Shown: positions 17,201-25,392 of the stretch, piece by piece | Numbering within the stretch: the first letter of the stretch is position 1 | Layout: every line of letters begins with the position of its first letter | Source of the DNA: Verrucomicrobiota bacterium | GTDB lineage: Bacteria; Verrucomicrobiota; Verrucomicrobiia; Limisphaerales; UBA9464 | Assembly (NCBI GenBank): GCA_025363585.1 | Contig: JANYDN010000311.1 | Span: 1 to 39,432, forward strand | DNA length: 39,432 nucleotides | Direction of reading: 5' to 3' | Position numbers and translations under genes: made by a program | The notes under the pieces: generated by a model | What the model was told of the DNA's origin: nothing | What the model saw: only the letters and a program-made list of their open reading frames with translations | Databases searched by the model: none

Positions 17201-18551
17201 TGGGCAACGCATCGCGCACCGCGGCATCGTAGCTGGCCGAGATGCTGGTGTATTCCATGCTGCGGGGATAACCCCAGCTATTGTTCGAGATGGGCGCGTT
17301 CGAGCGTCCGGTCATCGCGATGTTCGTCCGCGCGAAGGTCTCCTGGAGGAACTCGTCGGAAATCAGCGGCCCCGTCTCCAGATCGATGGGCATCACGAAC
17401 AATTTCGCCCGGGGCGCCTTGCCCATGAAACCGGCGTTCGTCACCGAGCCCTGGGCGAACGCGACCGTCCCCGACATCGCGCCGTTGCCGGCGATCGTGC
17501 CCGCGACGTGCGTGCCGTGCCCGACGACGTCCTGGAACGAGATCGGGTCCTGGGCAAAAACGCGTCCGGCCAGATCGGGATGGGTCTTGTCGACGCCGGT
17601 GTCGTTGATGTTCACCAGGACTCCGGCACCGGTCAGGCCCAGCGTGGAAGTCTTGTTGGTGAAATCGGTGCTGGATCCAAGGATCGCGCCGGCGCGGTCA
17701 TTGGACACCTGGCGGCGTTCGACGCTCTCGAGCAACGTCACGCCGGGAAGTCGGGCGAGCGGCCCGAGAAGGTCCTTGCCGTCGGTTTCGAAAACGACGA
17801 GTTCGCCGAACGGGCCGCGCTGGCGGGCGGCAACCCGCGCGCCGAGTGCCTCGGCGGCCGCCACGGACCGCTCCCCGTCGATGACGGTGAGCATGACTTC
17901 CGGGGGGGCGGGCATGGACGCGAGGGCGCGGACCGCGAGGACGGGCTCCAGCTTGAAGAGTGGTTCGTTGACGAGGATCGCGCCGACTTCGGCGGCATCC
18001 GCCAGCAACGTGGCGGCGGCGGGATCGGCCTGCACCAGGACCGCGTTGACCGGGATATAGGAAATGATGCGGGCACCGGACAAGGCCACGCGGCGCCGGA
18101 AAGCGTCGTCGATCTGCGCGGCGGCCTGGACGATATAAGTCCCGGGATCGGCATCGGCCCGCAGGTTCTCGGGAACACGCAGCGGCTCGGCGGAACGGGT
18201 GTCGACGAAGGCGTTGCGAAGCAGGATGGCGTGGTCGTCGTGGCTCAGGCGGCCGACGCCCTCGGTGGTGTTGCGCACGCGCGCGGGGAATTTCGGGTCG
18301 GCGTGTGCCAGCGGCGCGCCGACGGGCGAGGACTCGACCTTGACCCAGCGGTTGCCGGCGGTGGCCCCGAGGCGGAGCCGGGCAAGCGGACCCGGCGCGC
18401 CGGCGGGAGTTGCCCCGGGAGCCTGCGTGGGTGGCGGCGGGCCGACGGCGACGGACGCGTCCGGCCACGGGGTCCGGGCCATCCGGACGACGAGCAGGCC
18501 GACGAGCAGCGCGAGGGCGGCGAAGAAAAACCGACGACGGGATGGGCGCAT
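11286..18551 (-). CDS. Giant multidomain subtilisin-like protease (peptidase family S8), envelope-associated
   Basis: The 2421-residue protein starts with a positively charged segment and one hydrophobic helix (residues 8-24), a signal anchor or signal peptide. A propeptide-like part precedes the S8 domain at roughly 295-690, with Asp317 in NDTGVDKTHPDL, His345 in VGHGTHVAGTI and Ser624 in GTSMAAP. The long C-terminal part contains P-domain or PPC-like beta modules (about 700-1330), a LamG/concanavalin-like segment (about 1370-1510, ending near DDVGYWRRTLTPVE), a DUF642-like carbohydrate-binding-type module (about 1680-1830), and four more PPC-like repeats (about 1890-2340). It closes with a module containing FNSVPGLTYQFQ and KLYRVVQ, common at the end of secreted verrucomicrobial proteins. 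It follows the pseudopilin genes by 30 bases, so it is a good candidate for the cargo or surface partner of that machine. Internal module borders are approximate. Confidence 0.88.
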   Translation of the reverse strand: MRPSRRRFFFAALALLVGLLVVRMARTPWPDASVAVGPPPPTQAPGATPAGAPGPLARLRLGATAGNRWVKVESSPVGAPLAHADPKFPARVRNTTEGVGRLSHDDHAILLRNAFVDTRSAEPLRVPENLRADADPGTYIVQAAAQIDDAFRRRVALSGARIISYIPVNAVLVQADPAAATLLADAAEVGAILVNEPLFKLEPVLAVRALASMPAPPEVMLTVIDGERSVAAAEALGARVAARQRGPFGELVVFETDGKDLLGPLARLPGVTLLESVERRQVSNDRAGAILGSSTDFTNKTSTLGLTGAGVLVNINDTGVDKTHPDLAGRVFAQDPISFQDVVGHGTHVAGTIAGNGAMSGTVAFAQGSVTNAGFMGKAPRAKLFVMPIDLETGPLISDEFLQETFARTNIAMTGRSNAPISNNSWGYPRSMEYTSISASYDAAVRDALPTVPGDQPILYVFAAGNEGGGGNNGLGGAAGSVTAPGNAKNVVSVGSLESARFLTNTVVTDTDGLVLKADNVVIPGRDYNPTNEANITNIIFGVETDTDYEVSGFSSRGNVGIGTEGDFGRFKPDVVAPGSWILSTRSSLWRLENEIPSDFDEFPVYQDLADEVGPWYRYESGTSMAAPAISGLLAQLQEYYEIKQQNRIPPEGYKAILINSSRSGNQLYNPDPRGAINYTGWGEPNLNRAINSGFTDDGQKLNGFVNASTGATNSQLIGFPIVGRSNELGLATGDSRSYRIKLNNILATNYPIRLTLAWTDPPGNPLAAIKLVNDLDLVVTNESTGEFYLGNDFAAGTGYSRLLTSTNLLASTTGSAGSGGTDPFGNPLGETNAVPAFFDNVNNVEQVVLPPGAGTNFVVIVRARRVNVNAVQLHPNGVVQDAALILASDSPDTLGVIGTVADAFDTTAQNIATVRTPVSLLTNGLPMFNQRVGANSPLVGSAIGTTNQWHFYTFTNTPGGVGYGGNLTNGRNVAFVTFFPPNLGSPRNADADIDLYVSLDPGLTNLVPAAVTNAFKSLARGGTESVVFTNSPVNGEIYYIGVKAEDQKSADYAFVAISSTRPFGQVNPDGTISIFGIPITQPIPDGSPTKPGIGYFMGLGIHAAELRRVWVKQTLSHQNFPDLIGSLYKDRINVVLNNHGQIADTKIGRVQYGTNITTIYDDFGGRRFKGSVPSDGPGRLVSFLGAKAQGVWLLQTVDDAFGNAGRVNDLLITGQPNDFSKTFVHRSVAGGECESEFVLIPPDASKLTVVVTNFNPSLPLEVIIQREDGNLPDPSNPLASLKTVLIAPPGGSVSLSIGDEPPLVPGRYFVSVCNPNLQTVDYDIARFIEQNLPDSFNRTITSDPGNNIQLNDAALNQSRIVVTDTRPVTGIEVGLRITDPRESDLAIHLSNPQGSRALVTENRGLKDASGYGGSQRITNFQHIALTFDPVTSRAEILVDGLSVTNAEMGAVKLPIDRRLSFGRDPTRQITAGHVPVTLDDVGYWRRTLTPVEVLGIFNDGKDGFGKRESLRTVGLGALWRMDLNGNDSLGANDLSILGYVPTGPGQIDTALGFFGVTAEGRSPRLPIDLAGGFSLDGWIQLVNGNQGVFVAGWGPESGVASPALLVGFGEPYGNGPGSVAAVFEGADGTIKVLATDANRIFNNYYTTNKTYAVFGESTNHTAGLIKFVTPPYTGTNAGTILIETNGFDTVPAGIVNAGDTVESWQVLTNPAAVRVFVPGAHDGNQVLAQGASTLLRPLKTTVGERYHASFYGRRADDATNDVRFAVMIGTNLDQTIDVGAEWIRTDVRFRATTNHVDLTLVPLIEGNLNTNGAPSGLLLDSFVFEQLGANTTYLPEEDLSALLGYPGAGDWLLDVTDARGGVTGSIESWNLHLTFAQTNRPIVILTNGVPYTGPIAGGETLFFRMDVPLEARAATNTLSVADPGNPLLLIYSDTGVPDGSQLGDIVTRSNPYIVGTNLPPILPRGQRYYLGVGNPSPTATNLFTIQVDLDLGIILLTNGIAYVRTNSAPGLIDYYAFDVPDKTSVASFAVPTMDSDVDLFVTRFPTLPSRFIHDYAGTNSGTTPEAVYVDELSQPVPVAPGRWYLGVVSTGTNSATYSVVATGFTDPITPLTNQISLAFTNTVAGATQYYAVDVPPDATGLIITAKPSVGTIGAYLRRGLPLPGPGSFDVKGTPSPGGGGLIIELTPNSVPLRIAPGRYYVAIHDEGAVLSAYTLDMFILYDRTDVEPLFDDVPVARSNSGFNPSLFSFGVDPDVPMVLFEIYYLDGPADLVVSKDGIPGTGTQNFAFPRSGNNPELILVSTADLLDLSGIWYLSVSSPTGTPFNFTVRAAMVRDGNPFSRAPYILTIFPGTDSSAPGRVEFNSVPGLTYQFQVATDLGAADPWQDLGAPIKATGYATSIDIDMSADGPKLYRVVQVSAP

Positions 18552-18581
18552 GGACGGTCGAAAATTGATTCGCGCGGAGTT

Positions 18582-21500
18582 TTAATTCTCGGGCGGCAAA
18601 ACGCGGTGGTCTTCGATCACCGTGTGGAGCTGTCCCGAGCGCGGGGCACCGTCGAACCGGACGGCGGTGCGGGTCGCGAATTCCGATGTGACAACATAGT
18701 TCGTGCACAGGCCAAAGAAAGGCCCGGGCCGCGTCACGATGGAATTGGGCGCGGGCTTGAGTGCCTGGCCGAAAGCGTAGACGACGACGCGCGGTTCGTC
18801 GGTCCGCAACAACGAGAGGCTCAGTTGCGGTATCTGTTCGATGACCTCGTCCGGCACCGTGGCCTGGACGAACTTGCGGGTGACGCGATCGGTGGCCCGG
18901 TCAAAGGGCGTGACGAACGGCGAGAACCCGAGCGCGTTCTGGTTGGTGCCGAGCGCGCCGACGCCGAGTCCGGGCGCGGAGAGTATTTGTCCGACGTGCT
19001 CGAACCGGTTGTTCGGGAAAAGCGTCCGCGCCGAGTTGATGCTGTCCACGATCAACCGTAGTTCCGGCGTCCCCGGCACGATGGGGCGCCCCACCAAACC
19101 GGAGCCGGTGTTGGTGAGCACGGTGATGCCGGAGAACACGGCGGACCACGCGGCGGTCTCGGTTTGGTTCACGCCCAGCATTCCGCGGGCGGTGTTGTCG
19201 TTCACCGCGGTGGTGAAGAGGTCGAGGATGTTCCAGTCGTTCGTCGGTTGCGTCCTCGCGTTGCCCGACCACGCGGCCCAACTTTTCCCCGACCTCGGCG
19301 GCGACGGCGGTTGGTAGCGGTCACGGATCGAACCGTTGCCCGCCTCCGGCCGGATGCCCTTGAGATAGATCGTCTGCCAAGGCGTGCCGCGGTGGACGCG
19401 CCCGAGCCATCCCACGTTGGGGAATTTGTTGGTCGGGAAATTCCAGTCGTCGGAACGGCGGACCAAGGAATCCTTGAACGCGACGTCATAGGCCGTCGAG
19501 TTGGCATCGGTGGTCGGGACCGGGGCGGCGGACCCGAGGTTTGCATTGACGCCCCATGGCGCGCTGGCGCTGACGATTTTCGTACGGTTGCCGAGCTGGT
19601 TGGTCAGCGATCTCGCTTCGAGAGCGAAATTGCCACCGACGGCGAGGAACGGAGCCTCGCCCGGAATCTTGATCTCGGCATAACCCTCGGGCGACGTATA
19701 GGTACTGGCGCCGGGGGCCAGATCGTCGGAGGTATAATGCACGAGGGGGTCGTTGGCCTGGCGACGGTCTGTCAGGACGATGCTCGCCGTCGGCGTGAAG
19801 CCGGCCTGCGCCACGGAGCCGCCGTAGACCGCCTGCGTCCTCGGGGTCACCGGGGCTCCTGGGCGTCGGGCACGGCGATACAGGAAGTAATAGAGGCCGT
19901 CCTTCTCGAAATCCTTTTCCTCGCCGGCAGGACGCACGCCCGGCGCGTCGGCCCAAAGCGAATTCGGGATGTCGAAGGAGCCGATCGATCCCGCGAGTTG
20001 GTTCGTCACGCCCTTCTGCAGGAACTGTCCGCCGGCAACGGCGTTCGTGTTCCAGAACTGGCTCATGTGAAACGCGGACGACGCGGAGCCAGACATGCCG
20101 AGCAAACGCAGGGCGTTCGTCTCGTACAGGACGCTCTTGAGATTGACCACGTCGAGCAACCGCCCGCTCTGGTCGACCGCCATGTAGACCAAGCGGTTGG
20201 TGAATGCGATCGTCAGCTTCGGCGCCGGGGACCTTATATCCACATAACCACTATTGGTTTGTCCACCGGGATATAGGACGCGGCGGAAATGGTCGTAGAC
20301 GAAGTTGGTACCGAACCCGGTGTTGAGCGGCGACAAATAGGTCTGTGGCGCCCACTTGCCCGCCACGACCGGCCCGACGGCGCTGCGCGAGCCACTGAAG
20401 GCAACCCGGGGAAGACGGTTGGGCGGGTCGTTCTCGTCGATGATCGCGAAGTCATAGTAATTGGTCGCGATGAGCGTCACCCCCGCCCGGTTGACCAGCG
20501 TGGCATAGGAGTTCAACGCATCCATGCCGAAGAGGTTGGTCAGGTCGTACCGGTATTGGGTCGCGGCCTGGAAACGCGCGTCCTGCCAAAGGTGGTCGGC
20601 CGACGACGTCAACGCGTCCACCGGCAGGTTTTTGGCGATGCGGAGGCGGCGCGTGACGTCGAGTCGCGTCTGCCAGAAGCCTTCCTGGAAATTCCCAAGC
20701 CCCTTCTTCGCGCCCACGATGTAAGGGATGCCGTACGCGTTGAAGTCGAGTTTGTCCGCGAGGATCGCACGCACGTCCGGGTTCAACGGCAACCGCGCGA
20801 CCTGCACCGGGCTGTCGAGATCGACCCACGGGCGAGCCAGGGCGAGGGAGTTCGTGACCTCGACGAACCCGGCCAAGCGGACGAGCGTCACGCTGTTGGT
20901 GACCTGGCGGTACAAGATGGGCCGGAACACCGTCGGGATGTCGGCACGGGGATTGCCGGGACGCGCCGAGGAATGCGAATGGGTGGCGTCATAGATATTG
21001 GCGGCGACCTGCAGCACGCGGTGCACCTGCCCGTCCCAACGGTAGACGTTGGTCACCGTGGTGGCCGGCGTCCCGCCGCGGACGATGTTGGTCCCGTGGA
21101 TCGCGATGCCGTGCCCGAGGTGCGCCGTGCGGGCATTCGTCAGCAATGCGAGGTCGGGCAGGCCGTTGGTGAATTCCGTCAGCAACATCCGGTGCGCGGC
21201 GTTCGTGTACCAGGCGATCGGCGTCCAATCGCGGAAACGCCCGACGTCCATGCTCGACGCGGTGTCCACGTTCGGTGCGGTTTCGGGCATGTAATTGAGC
21301 TGGAGCCGGGCCCGCCGGTAGAAAACGCCGCCGGGATTGACGCCGGATTCATACCGTCCGTCGCCGGTGTCCGTCCCCAAGCTTCCGAGCAACCTATAGA
21401 AAGTATTCCGGTCGTAGGTGCTGTTGAGGGCGGTCCCCGCCGACGTGCGGCGTCCCGACAGGCGCGTCTCGAGCTTCGCGCCGAGACTGCCGTCGAGGAG

Positions 21501-22652
21501 ACGGGTCATGTCGAAATACTGCCGCTGGTTGTCGGTGCCCGGCCACCGGCGCGTCATGGTGTCCTCGCCGTTGCCCGGCAGGATATAATCCTGGGGACGA
21601 TGGAACTCCGCGAGGCTCGACGCCACCGGGCCGTCGCCGAAACTGTCGATCCGATCGGAGCCGAAGGGCGTGGAACGGCCGTCGAAGAAAGCGTCGGCGC
21701 GCGACTGAAGCGGGGCGCCGCGGCGGAATTGGAACATGCGGTCGGCGTCGGAGAACGACAGCCCGGTGCTGGGCGATGCCAGCGGGGTCCGGAAGTTATA
21801 GGTATTCGTCGGCCAGATGTTGGTGTTGAGGTCCGTCAGGTAGGCCGCGAGGTTTCCCTCGAAGGTGGCGACGCCCTCGTTGCGCATGAACCCGCCGCCC
21901 AAGGCGCGCCGGTCCTTGGTGTCGTTGTATAGATAATTGATGTCCAGCGTGCGGCCGGCGGGAAGGATCGCGTAGGCCCAGCGGGCGATGAACCGGTTGG
22001 TGGGACCGTGCGGCACGCCGGGATGTTCCAGCACCCCGATGTACTCCGGGTCGCCGGTCAAGGTATTGGTCCCGATGATCAGGCCGGCGCGGTCGTACAA
22101 CCTCTGGAGGCCATTGCTGTCGAAACTGCCGTTGCGGTTGAGATCGAGGTAGAATCGAAACTCGGGCGTGGCCGTCGGGATGCGGCTGATCGACGCGAAG
22201 ACGGGCGGACGCGGATCGTAGAAAAGGTTACCCAGGGAGGCGCGGTAATTCTGGAGCTCGCCGGGGTTCGCTATGTTGAAGGTCGGCTGGCCGTTGGCGC
22301 GGAAATACGGCGCGGCGTTGGTGAAGATCCTCAGGTCCGCCGTCGGGAGCGATTCGTTGGCGAGGGCGCCGAGTTTGGCGAGATCGGGCGCCTGGTTCTG
22401 CCAGTTGGTCGAGACCGCAAGTCCGAAACTAAGGCGGTTGCTGGCGGCGAGGATTTTGGACGCGACCTCGGCCTGGGCGCGTTGCAGCGCCATGTCGGCC
22501 GCGAACTGCGCGTCGAGTTGGTCGCCGGCGGCGCTGACCGAACTGCGTTCGCGGCGGGCGACCGCGAGGAAGGCGACGGCGGTGATCGTCACCACCGCCA
22601 GCATGATCAGCGTGATGACCAGCGCGATGCCACGTTGGGATGAGCGGTTCAT
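18582..22652 (-). CDS. Giant GspK/PilX-like minor pseudopilin (Verru_Chthon cassette protein A-like)
   Basis: The 1356-residue product begins with a class III type leader, MNRSSQRG, then a hydrophobic stretch starting IALVITLIMLAV and an amphipathic helix (RRERSSVSAAGDQLDAQFA). It lacks the glutamate at position +5 that major pilins have, which is the rule for GspK-type tip pseudopilins. Its place as the last of four consecutive pseudopilin-like genes matches gspH-I-J-K order. GspK is usually about 330 residues, so about 1000 residues here are extra, rich in Asn, Thr and Tyr with no domain I can name. The combination resembles protein A of the four-gene cassette described in Verrucomicrobium and Chthoniobacter. 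Its ATG overlaps the upstream stop by four bases. A role as pilus tip or substrate-binding head is inferred. Confidence 0.7.
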   Translation of the reverse strand: MNRSSQRGIALVITLIMLAVVTITAVAFLAVARRERSSVSAAGDQLDAQFAADMALQRAQAEVASKILAASNRLSFGLAVSTNWQNQAPDLAKLGALANESLPTADLRIFTNAAPYFRANGQPTFNIANPGELQNYRASLGNLFYDPRPPVFASISRIPTATPEFRFYLDLNRNGSFDSNGLQRLYDRAGLIIGTNTLTGDPEYIGVLEHPGVPHGPTNRFIARWAYAILPAGRTLDINYLYNDTKDRRALGGGFMRNEGVATFEGNLAAYLTDLNTNIWPTNTYNFRTPLASPSTGLSFSDADRMFQFRRGAPLQSRADAFFDGRSTPFGSDRIDSFGDGPVASSLAEFHRPQDYILPGNGEDTMTRRWPGTDNQRQYFDMTRLLDGSLGAKLETRLSGRRTSAGTALNSTYDRNTFYRLLGSLGTDTGDGRYESGVNPGGVFYRRARLQLNYMPETAPNVDTASSMDVGRFRDWTPIAWYTNAAHRMLLTEFTNGLPDLALLTNARTAHLGHGIAIHGTNIVRGGTPATTVTNVYRWDGQVHRVLQVAANIYDATHSHSSARPGNPRADIPTVFRPILYRQVTNSVTLVRLAGFVEVTNSLALARPWVDLDSPVQVARLPLNPDVRAILADKLDFNAYGIPYIVGAKKGLGNFQEGFWQTRLDVTRRLRIAKNLPVDALTSSADHLWQDARFQAATQYRYDLTNLFGMDALNSYATLVNRAGVTLIATNYYDFAIIDENDPPNRLPRVAFSGSRSAVGPVVAGKWAPQTYLSPLNTGFGTNFVYDHFRRVLYPGGQTNSGYVDIRSPAPKLTIAFTNRLVYMAVDQSGRLLDVVNLKSVLYETNALRLLGMSGSASSAFHMSQFWNTNAVAGGQFLQKGVTNQLAGSIGSFDIPNSLWADAPGVRPAGEEKDFEKDGLYYFLYRRARRPGAPVTPRTQAVYGGSVAQAGFTPTASIVLTDRRQANDPLVHYTSDDLAPGASTYTSPEGYAEIKIPGEAPFLAVGGNFALEARSLTNQLGNRTKIVSASAPWGVNANLGSAAPVPTTDANSTAYDVAFKDSLVRRSDDWNFPTNKFPNVGWLGRVHRGTPWQTIYLKGIRPEAGNGSIRDRYQPPSPPRSGKSWAAWSGNARTQPTNDWNILDLFTTAVNDNTARGMLGVNQTETAAWSAVFSGITVLTNTGSGLVGRPIVPGTPELRLIVDSINSARTLFPNNRFEHVGQILSAPGLGVGALGTNQNALGFSPFVTPFDRATDRVTRKFVQATVPDEVIEQIPQLSLSLLRTDEPRVVVYAFGQALKPAPNSIVTRPGPFFGLCTNYVVTSEFATRTAVRFDGAPRSGQLHTVIEDHRVLPPEN

Positions 22653-23623
22653 CGGAAGGAAGTGCGGATCGGGATGCGTTGCCGGAAACTCTGGATCCGC
22701 GAAAGGTTGTTGGTGAGATACCGGTTACGGATGGCCGCGTTGGGCGGCAGGGCGCGGTACTGTTCGAGCAACCGCGGTTCCAGCGTGTCCAGTTCGACCT
22801 CGATGTACGCCGGCATGGCGTTGTCGGAATAAGTAACCTCGGAAAAAAGCTTTTGGACGACGTTGTCGCGGAGCAGCGGCGGAAACCGCGTCGCGCCGTC
22901 GGGTGGCGGGAAAAGTTCCGCCGGATACAAGGGGTCGATCGCCCGGCCCACGGCGTCGTAGGTGGTGATCTTGAAATTGACGACGCCGTCGACGACGCGG
23001 GAGGAATTCGTGCGGTAGGTGATGGATCCCCGCGAACCCGCGCCGGTGAGCAGCAACAGGTTCTTTTGGAGCAAGCCGGCGCCACGATTGCCACGCGTCG
23101 TGAACTGGATGGTGAGGTCGTTCGTCGACATGGGGTACTCGCCCTGGTCGACGCCCCGGGCGGCGGTCATATGGTCCTCGTACCGGTATAAGGTACCGAC
23201 CGGCGGCTTGACCGGGGTCGATCCCGAATCCTCGGCCGCGACGAAATAGCCGAAAACCTGGAACCGATGGTCGCCGACATTCCTGATGCCCCAGACTTCC
23301 TCGAGGATCGGTTGCCGCTCCTGGAACTTCAGTGACTGGTCGACGATCAGATTGGCCTGCGCGCTGACGCGGACGGCGAAATTGGGACCATCGACAACGC
23401 CGGCGGACCGGGCTTCCTGAAGGTCGCGGATGATGAGGCCGAGGGAGGAACGGGCGCCCTCCAGGAGATCCGCCTGTCCCGAGGCGCCGCGGAGGGCCTT
23501 CTGGGTTTGATCGAACATCGCGTAAAGCGCGAGTACGACGACGCTGAGGAGGCCGACCGACACGAGCAACTCGATCAGCGAGAAACCCCGGGCGCGCGGA
23601 AGGAATGGGCTGGCAGGCTTCAT
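22649..23623 (-). CDS. GspJ/PilW-like pseudopilin (Verru_Chthon cassette protein C-like)
   Basis: This 324-residue pseudopilin has a short leader ending in RARG, cleavage expected between Gly13 and Phe14, then FSLIELLVSVGLLSVVVLAL with Glu at +5. The following helix (MFDQTQKALRGASGQADLLE) and the all-beta C-terminal part with frequent loops agree with GspJ/PilW-type minor subunits. It is translated just before the giant GspK-like protein, with a 4-base overlap, and starts 4 bases after the GspI-like gene. It should sit near the tip of the pseudopilus with the H, I and K proteins. Its C-terminal part is longer than in typical GspJ (about 200 residues). Confidence 0.75.
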   Translation of the reverse strand: MKPASPFLPRARGFSLIELLVSVGLLSVVVLALYAMFDQTQKALRGASGQADLLEGARSSLGLIIRDLQEARSAGVVDGPNFAVRVSAQANLIVDQSLKFQERQPILEEVWGIRNVGDHRFQVFGYFVAAEDSGSTPVKPPVGTLYRYEDHMTAARGVDQGEYPMSTNDLTIQFTTRGNRGAGLLQKNLLLLTGAGSRGSITYRTNSSRVVDGVVNFKITTYDAVGRAIDPLYPAELFPPPDGATRFPPLLRDNVVQKLFSEVTYSDNAMPAYIEVELDTLEPRLLEQYRALPPNAAIRNRYLTNNLSRIQSFRQRIPIRTSFR

Positions 23624-23627
23624 GGCG

Positions 23628-24488
23628 TCAGTTGCGCGGAAAGTTGGCGATGTTGGTGACCAGCGGGCTGCCGTTGAAACGGCTCGCGGGACGCCCGTTG
23701 CCGAGGAAGTTGGTCGTGAGGATCTGGCGGGTCCCGAAGACCTCGGTCCGGAACGTCCGCCGGTTGTTGCCCACGCGGAAGTCGCCGCTCGCCGTCCGGA
23801 AGACCGGCCAATGGAACGTCAACCGCAGGTCGCTCAGGCTCTCGTCGAGCCGGATCTGCTGGTTCAGGGTCGAGGCGACCAGGGGGGCATTCGTATAAGG
23901 CACCATGACGGTCACGGGCGGGCGCGTGACCGCGGTGTCGGACTGCGCCTCGATTTGGTATCGGAACGCGGTCGTGAACCGGGTCGTGTCGGGAACGCCG
24001 CCCCCGTCGCGGTAGCTTTTCTCGCTGAAGGGACTGGTGAACGAGCGGAACTGCGCGGTGACGATGTTCTCCACGATGCGCACTTCCTTGCCGACCACGA
24101 CCGCCTCATAGCGCGGGAGGCTCAGCAACGCCACGACCTGCCATGCCTGCGTGATCTTCTCGGTGGGACCGGGCAACGTCTCGTTGTAATTGGGACCCTT
24201 GTAGAAATTGTCGCCGGTCAACGCGCCGACCCGGCGCCACCGGATATAATCCACGTTGTTGGTGAGGTCGGAGATGCCGAGGCTGCCGCTGCGGATCGAC
24301 TCGATCAGGAACTGTGCGTCCTGGGCGACGAGGGTGTCCTCGCGGTTTTGTTTCTGGACGTTGAGACCGCTGGGCAACACGCCGATGATCGCGACCAGGG
24401 CGATGCCGATCACCGCGATGCACAGCGCGATCTCGGTCAGCGTGAACGCCGCGGCGCGGCGACGGTATGGAAAGGGGGCGTGCATCAC
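23628..24488 (-). CDS. GspI/PilV-like pseudopilin (Verru_Chthon cassette protein B-like)
   Basis: This 286-residue pseudopilin has the leader MMHAPFPYRRRAAA followed by FTLTEIALCIAVIGIALVAI, with Glu at +5. The residue before the predicted cleavage point is Ala, not the usual Gly. The sequence after the helix (GVLPSGLNVQKQNREDTLV) resembles PilV/GspI-type minor pseudopilins and protein B of the Verru_Chthon cassette. Its ATG overlaps the stop of the GspH-like gene by four bases, and the GspJ-like gene follows after four bases, so the set is translated as a unit. It should help start pseudopilus assembly. The C-terminal 200 residues show no domain I recognise. Confidence 0.72.
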   Translation of the reverse strand: MMHAPFPYRRRAAAFTLTEIALCIAVIGIALVAIIGVLPSGLNVQKQNREDTLVAQDAQFLIESIRSGSLGISDLTNNVDYIRWRRVGALTGDNFYKGPNYNETLPGPTEKITQAWQVVALLSLPRYEAVVVGKEVRIVENIVTAQFRSFTSPFSEKSYRDGGGVPDTTRFTTAFRYQIEAQSDTAVTRPPVTVMVPYTNAPLVASTLNQQIRLDESLSDLRLTFHWPVFRTASGDFRVGNNRRTFRTEVFGTRQILTTNFLGNGRPASRFNGSPLVTNIANFPRN

Positions 24489-25372
24489 TTGGGGGAGGTT
24501 TTCACCAGCCGGGCACGGCCGGTATGATAGGAAATCCGGATGATACTGTTCGTATAACCCATGCGCGGCGTCTCGGCGACGTCGCCGGGCCCGAGGACGG
24601 GCCGGTTGTTCGCGTCGCGGGGCATGAACACGCTTCCCGGGCCGACCGCCACCAGCACGTCGGCGCCGACGGCGACCGGCGTGCCGTCCACGGACAGGAG
24701 GTTGGTATAAGTCTGGTTGGAGATGCGCCCGTTGGAATCGAAGGCAATGAACGGCACGAGGGGAAGACTATCGACGCCGCCCCAGATCGCGGCCTGGTCC
24801 TCGAGCAACTGGTCGGCGACCACCACTGGATACGGAAGGGGCCGGCGCGAGAGGCGTTGCACCCGTTTTTCCAAGGCGACCTTCGAGGTGCGATCGCCCG
24901 GGTTGAACATCTCCTTCGGGAAAATCATTCCCTGGGGCAACGTCCGCCATTCGGTGAGGTAGCGGGGGCGGTAGACGCCGGGCTGCTCCCCGACGCGGTG
25001 CTCCGTATAGATGGCGTACGAGGCATATTGCCCGAGGACGGTGTTGGTCAACGAGGTGAGCGCGATCTTGGGAAACGATCCGTAGCCCGAGGCCGGCAAG
25101 GATTCGAAAAGGCGTTGCTGCGCGTAGCCGTTGGTGGGCGCGAAGACAAAGTAGACGGTGGCGCGGTTCTTGAGCGCGAGCTGGCGCGCGTAGGAGAGGT
25201 CGTCGACCAGCTGGCGCTGCGCGGCGGCGAGCGAGTTCGACTGCCCGAAGCCCTTGAACGCCGGTATCGTCATCGCGGCCAGCGTGCCGATGATGGCGAG
25301 CACGACCAGCAGTTCGATCAGCGTGAAGGCACGCCGGCGGGCCGCGATCGGCGATGTGCTGTGGGCTTTCAT
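24485..25372 (-). CDS. GspH-like pseudopilin (Verru_Chthon cassette protein D-like)
   Basis: This 295-residue pseudopilin has the leader MKAHSTSPIAARRRA, then FTLIELLVVLAIIGTLAAMT, with Glu at +5 and again Ala rather than Gly before the cleavage point. The next part, AAAQRQLVDDLSYARQLALK, is the hallmark of GspH/FimT proteins, where this helix leads into a beta-rich head. It lies 20 bases after the first GspG-like gene (in transcription order) and overlaps the GspI-like gene by four bases. The order H-I-J-K matches type II secretion operons. At nearly 300 residues it is longer than typical GspH (about 170). Confidence 0.75.
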   Translation of the reverse strand: MKAHSTSPIAARRRAFTLIELLVVLAIIGTLAAMTIPAFKGFGQSNSLAAAQRQLVDDLSYARQLALKNRATVYFVFAPTNGYAQQRLFESLPASGYGSFPKIALTSLTNTVLGQYASYAIYTEHRVGEQPGVYRPRYLTEWRTLPQGMIFPKEMFNPGDRTSKVALEKRVQRLSRRPLPYPVVVADQLLEDQAAIWGGVDSLPLVPFIAFDSNGRISNQTYTNLLSVDGTPVAVGADVLVAVGPGSVFMPRDANNRPVLGPGDVAETPRMGYTNSIIRISYHTGRARLVKTSPK

Positions 25373-25392
25373 GGCGGTTCGGGGCCGGAATC

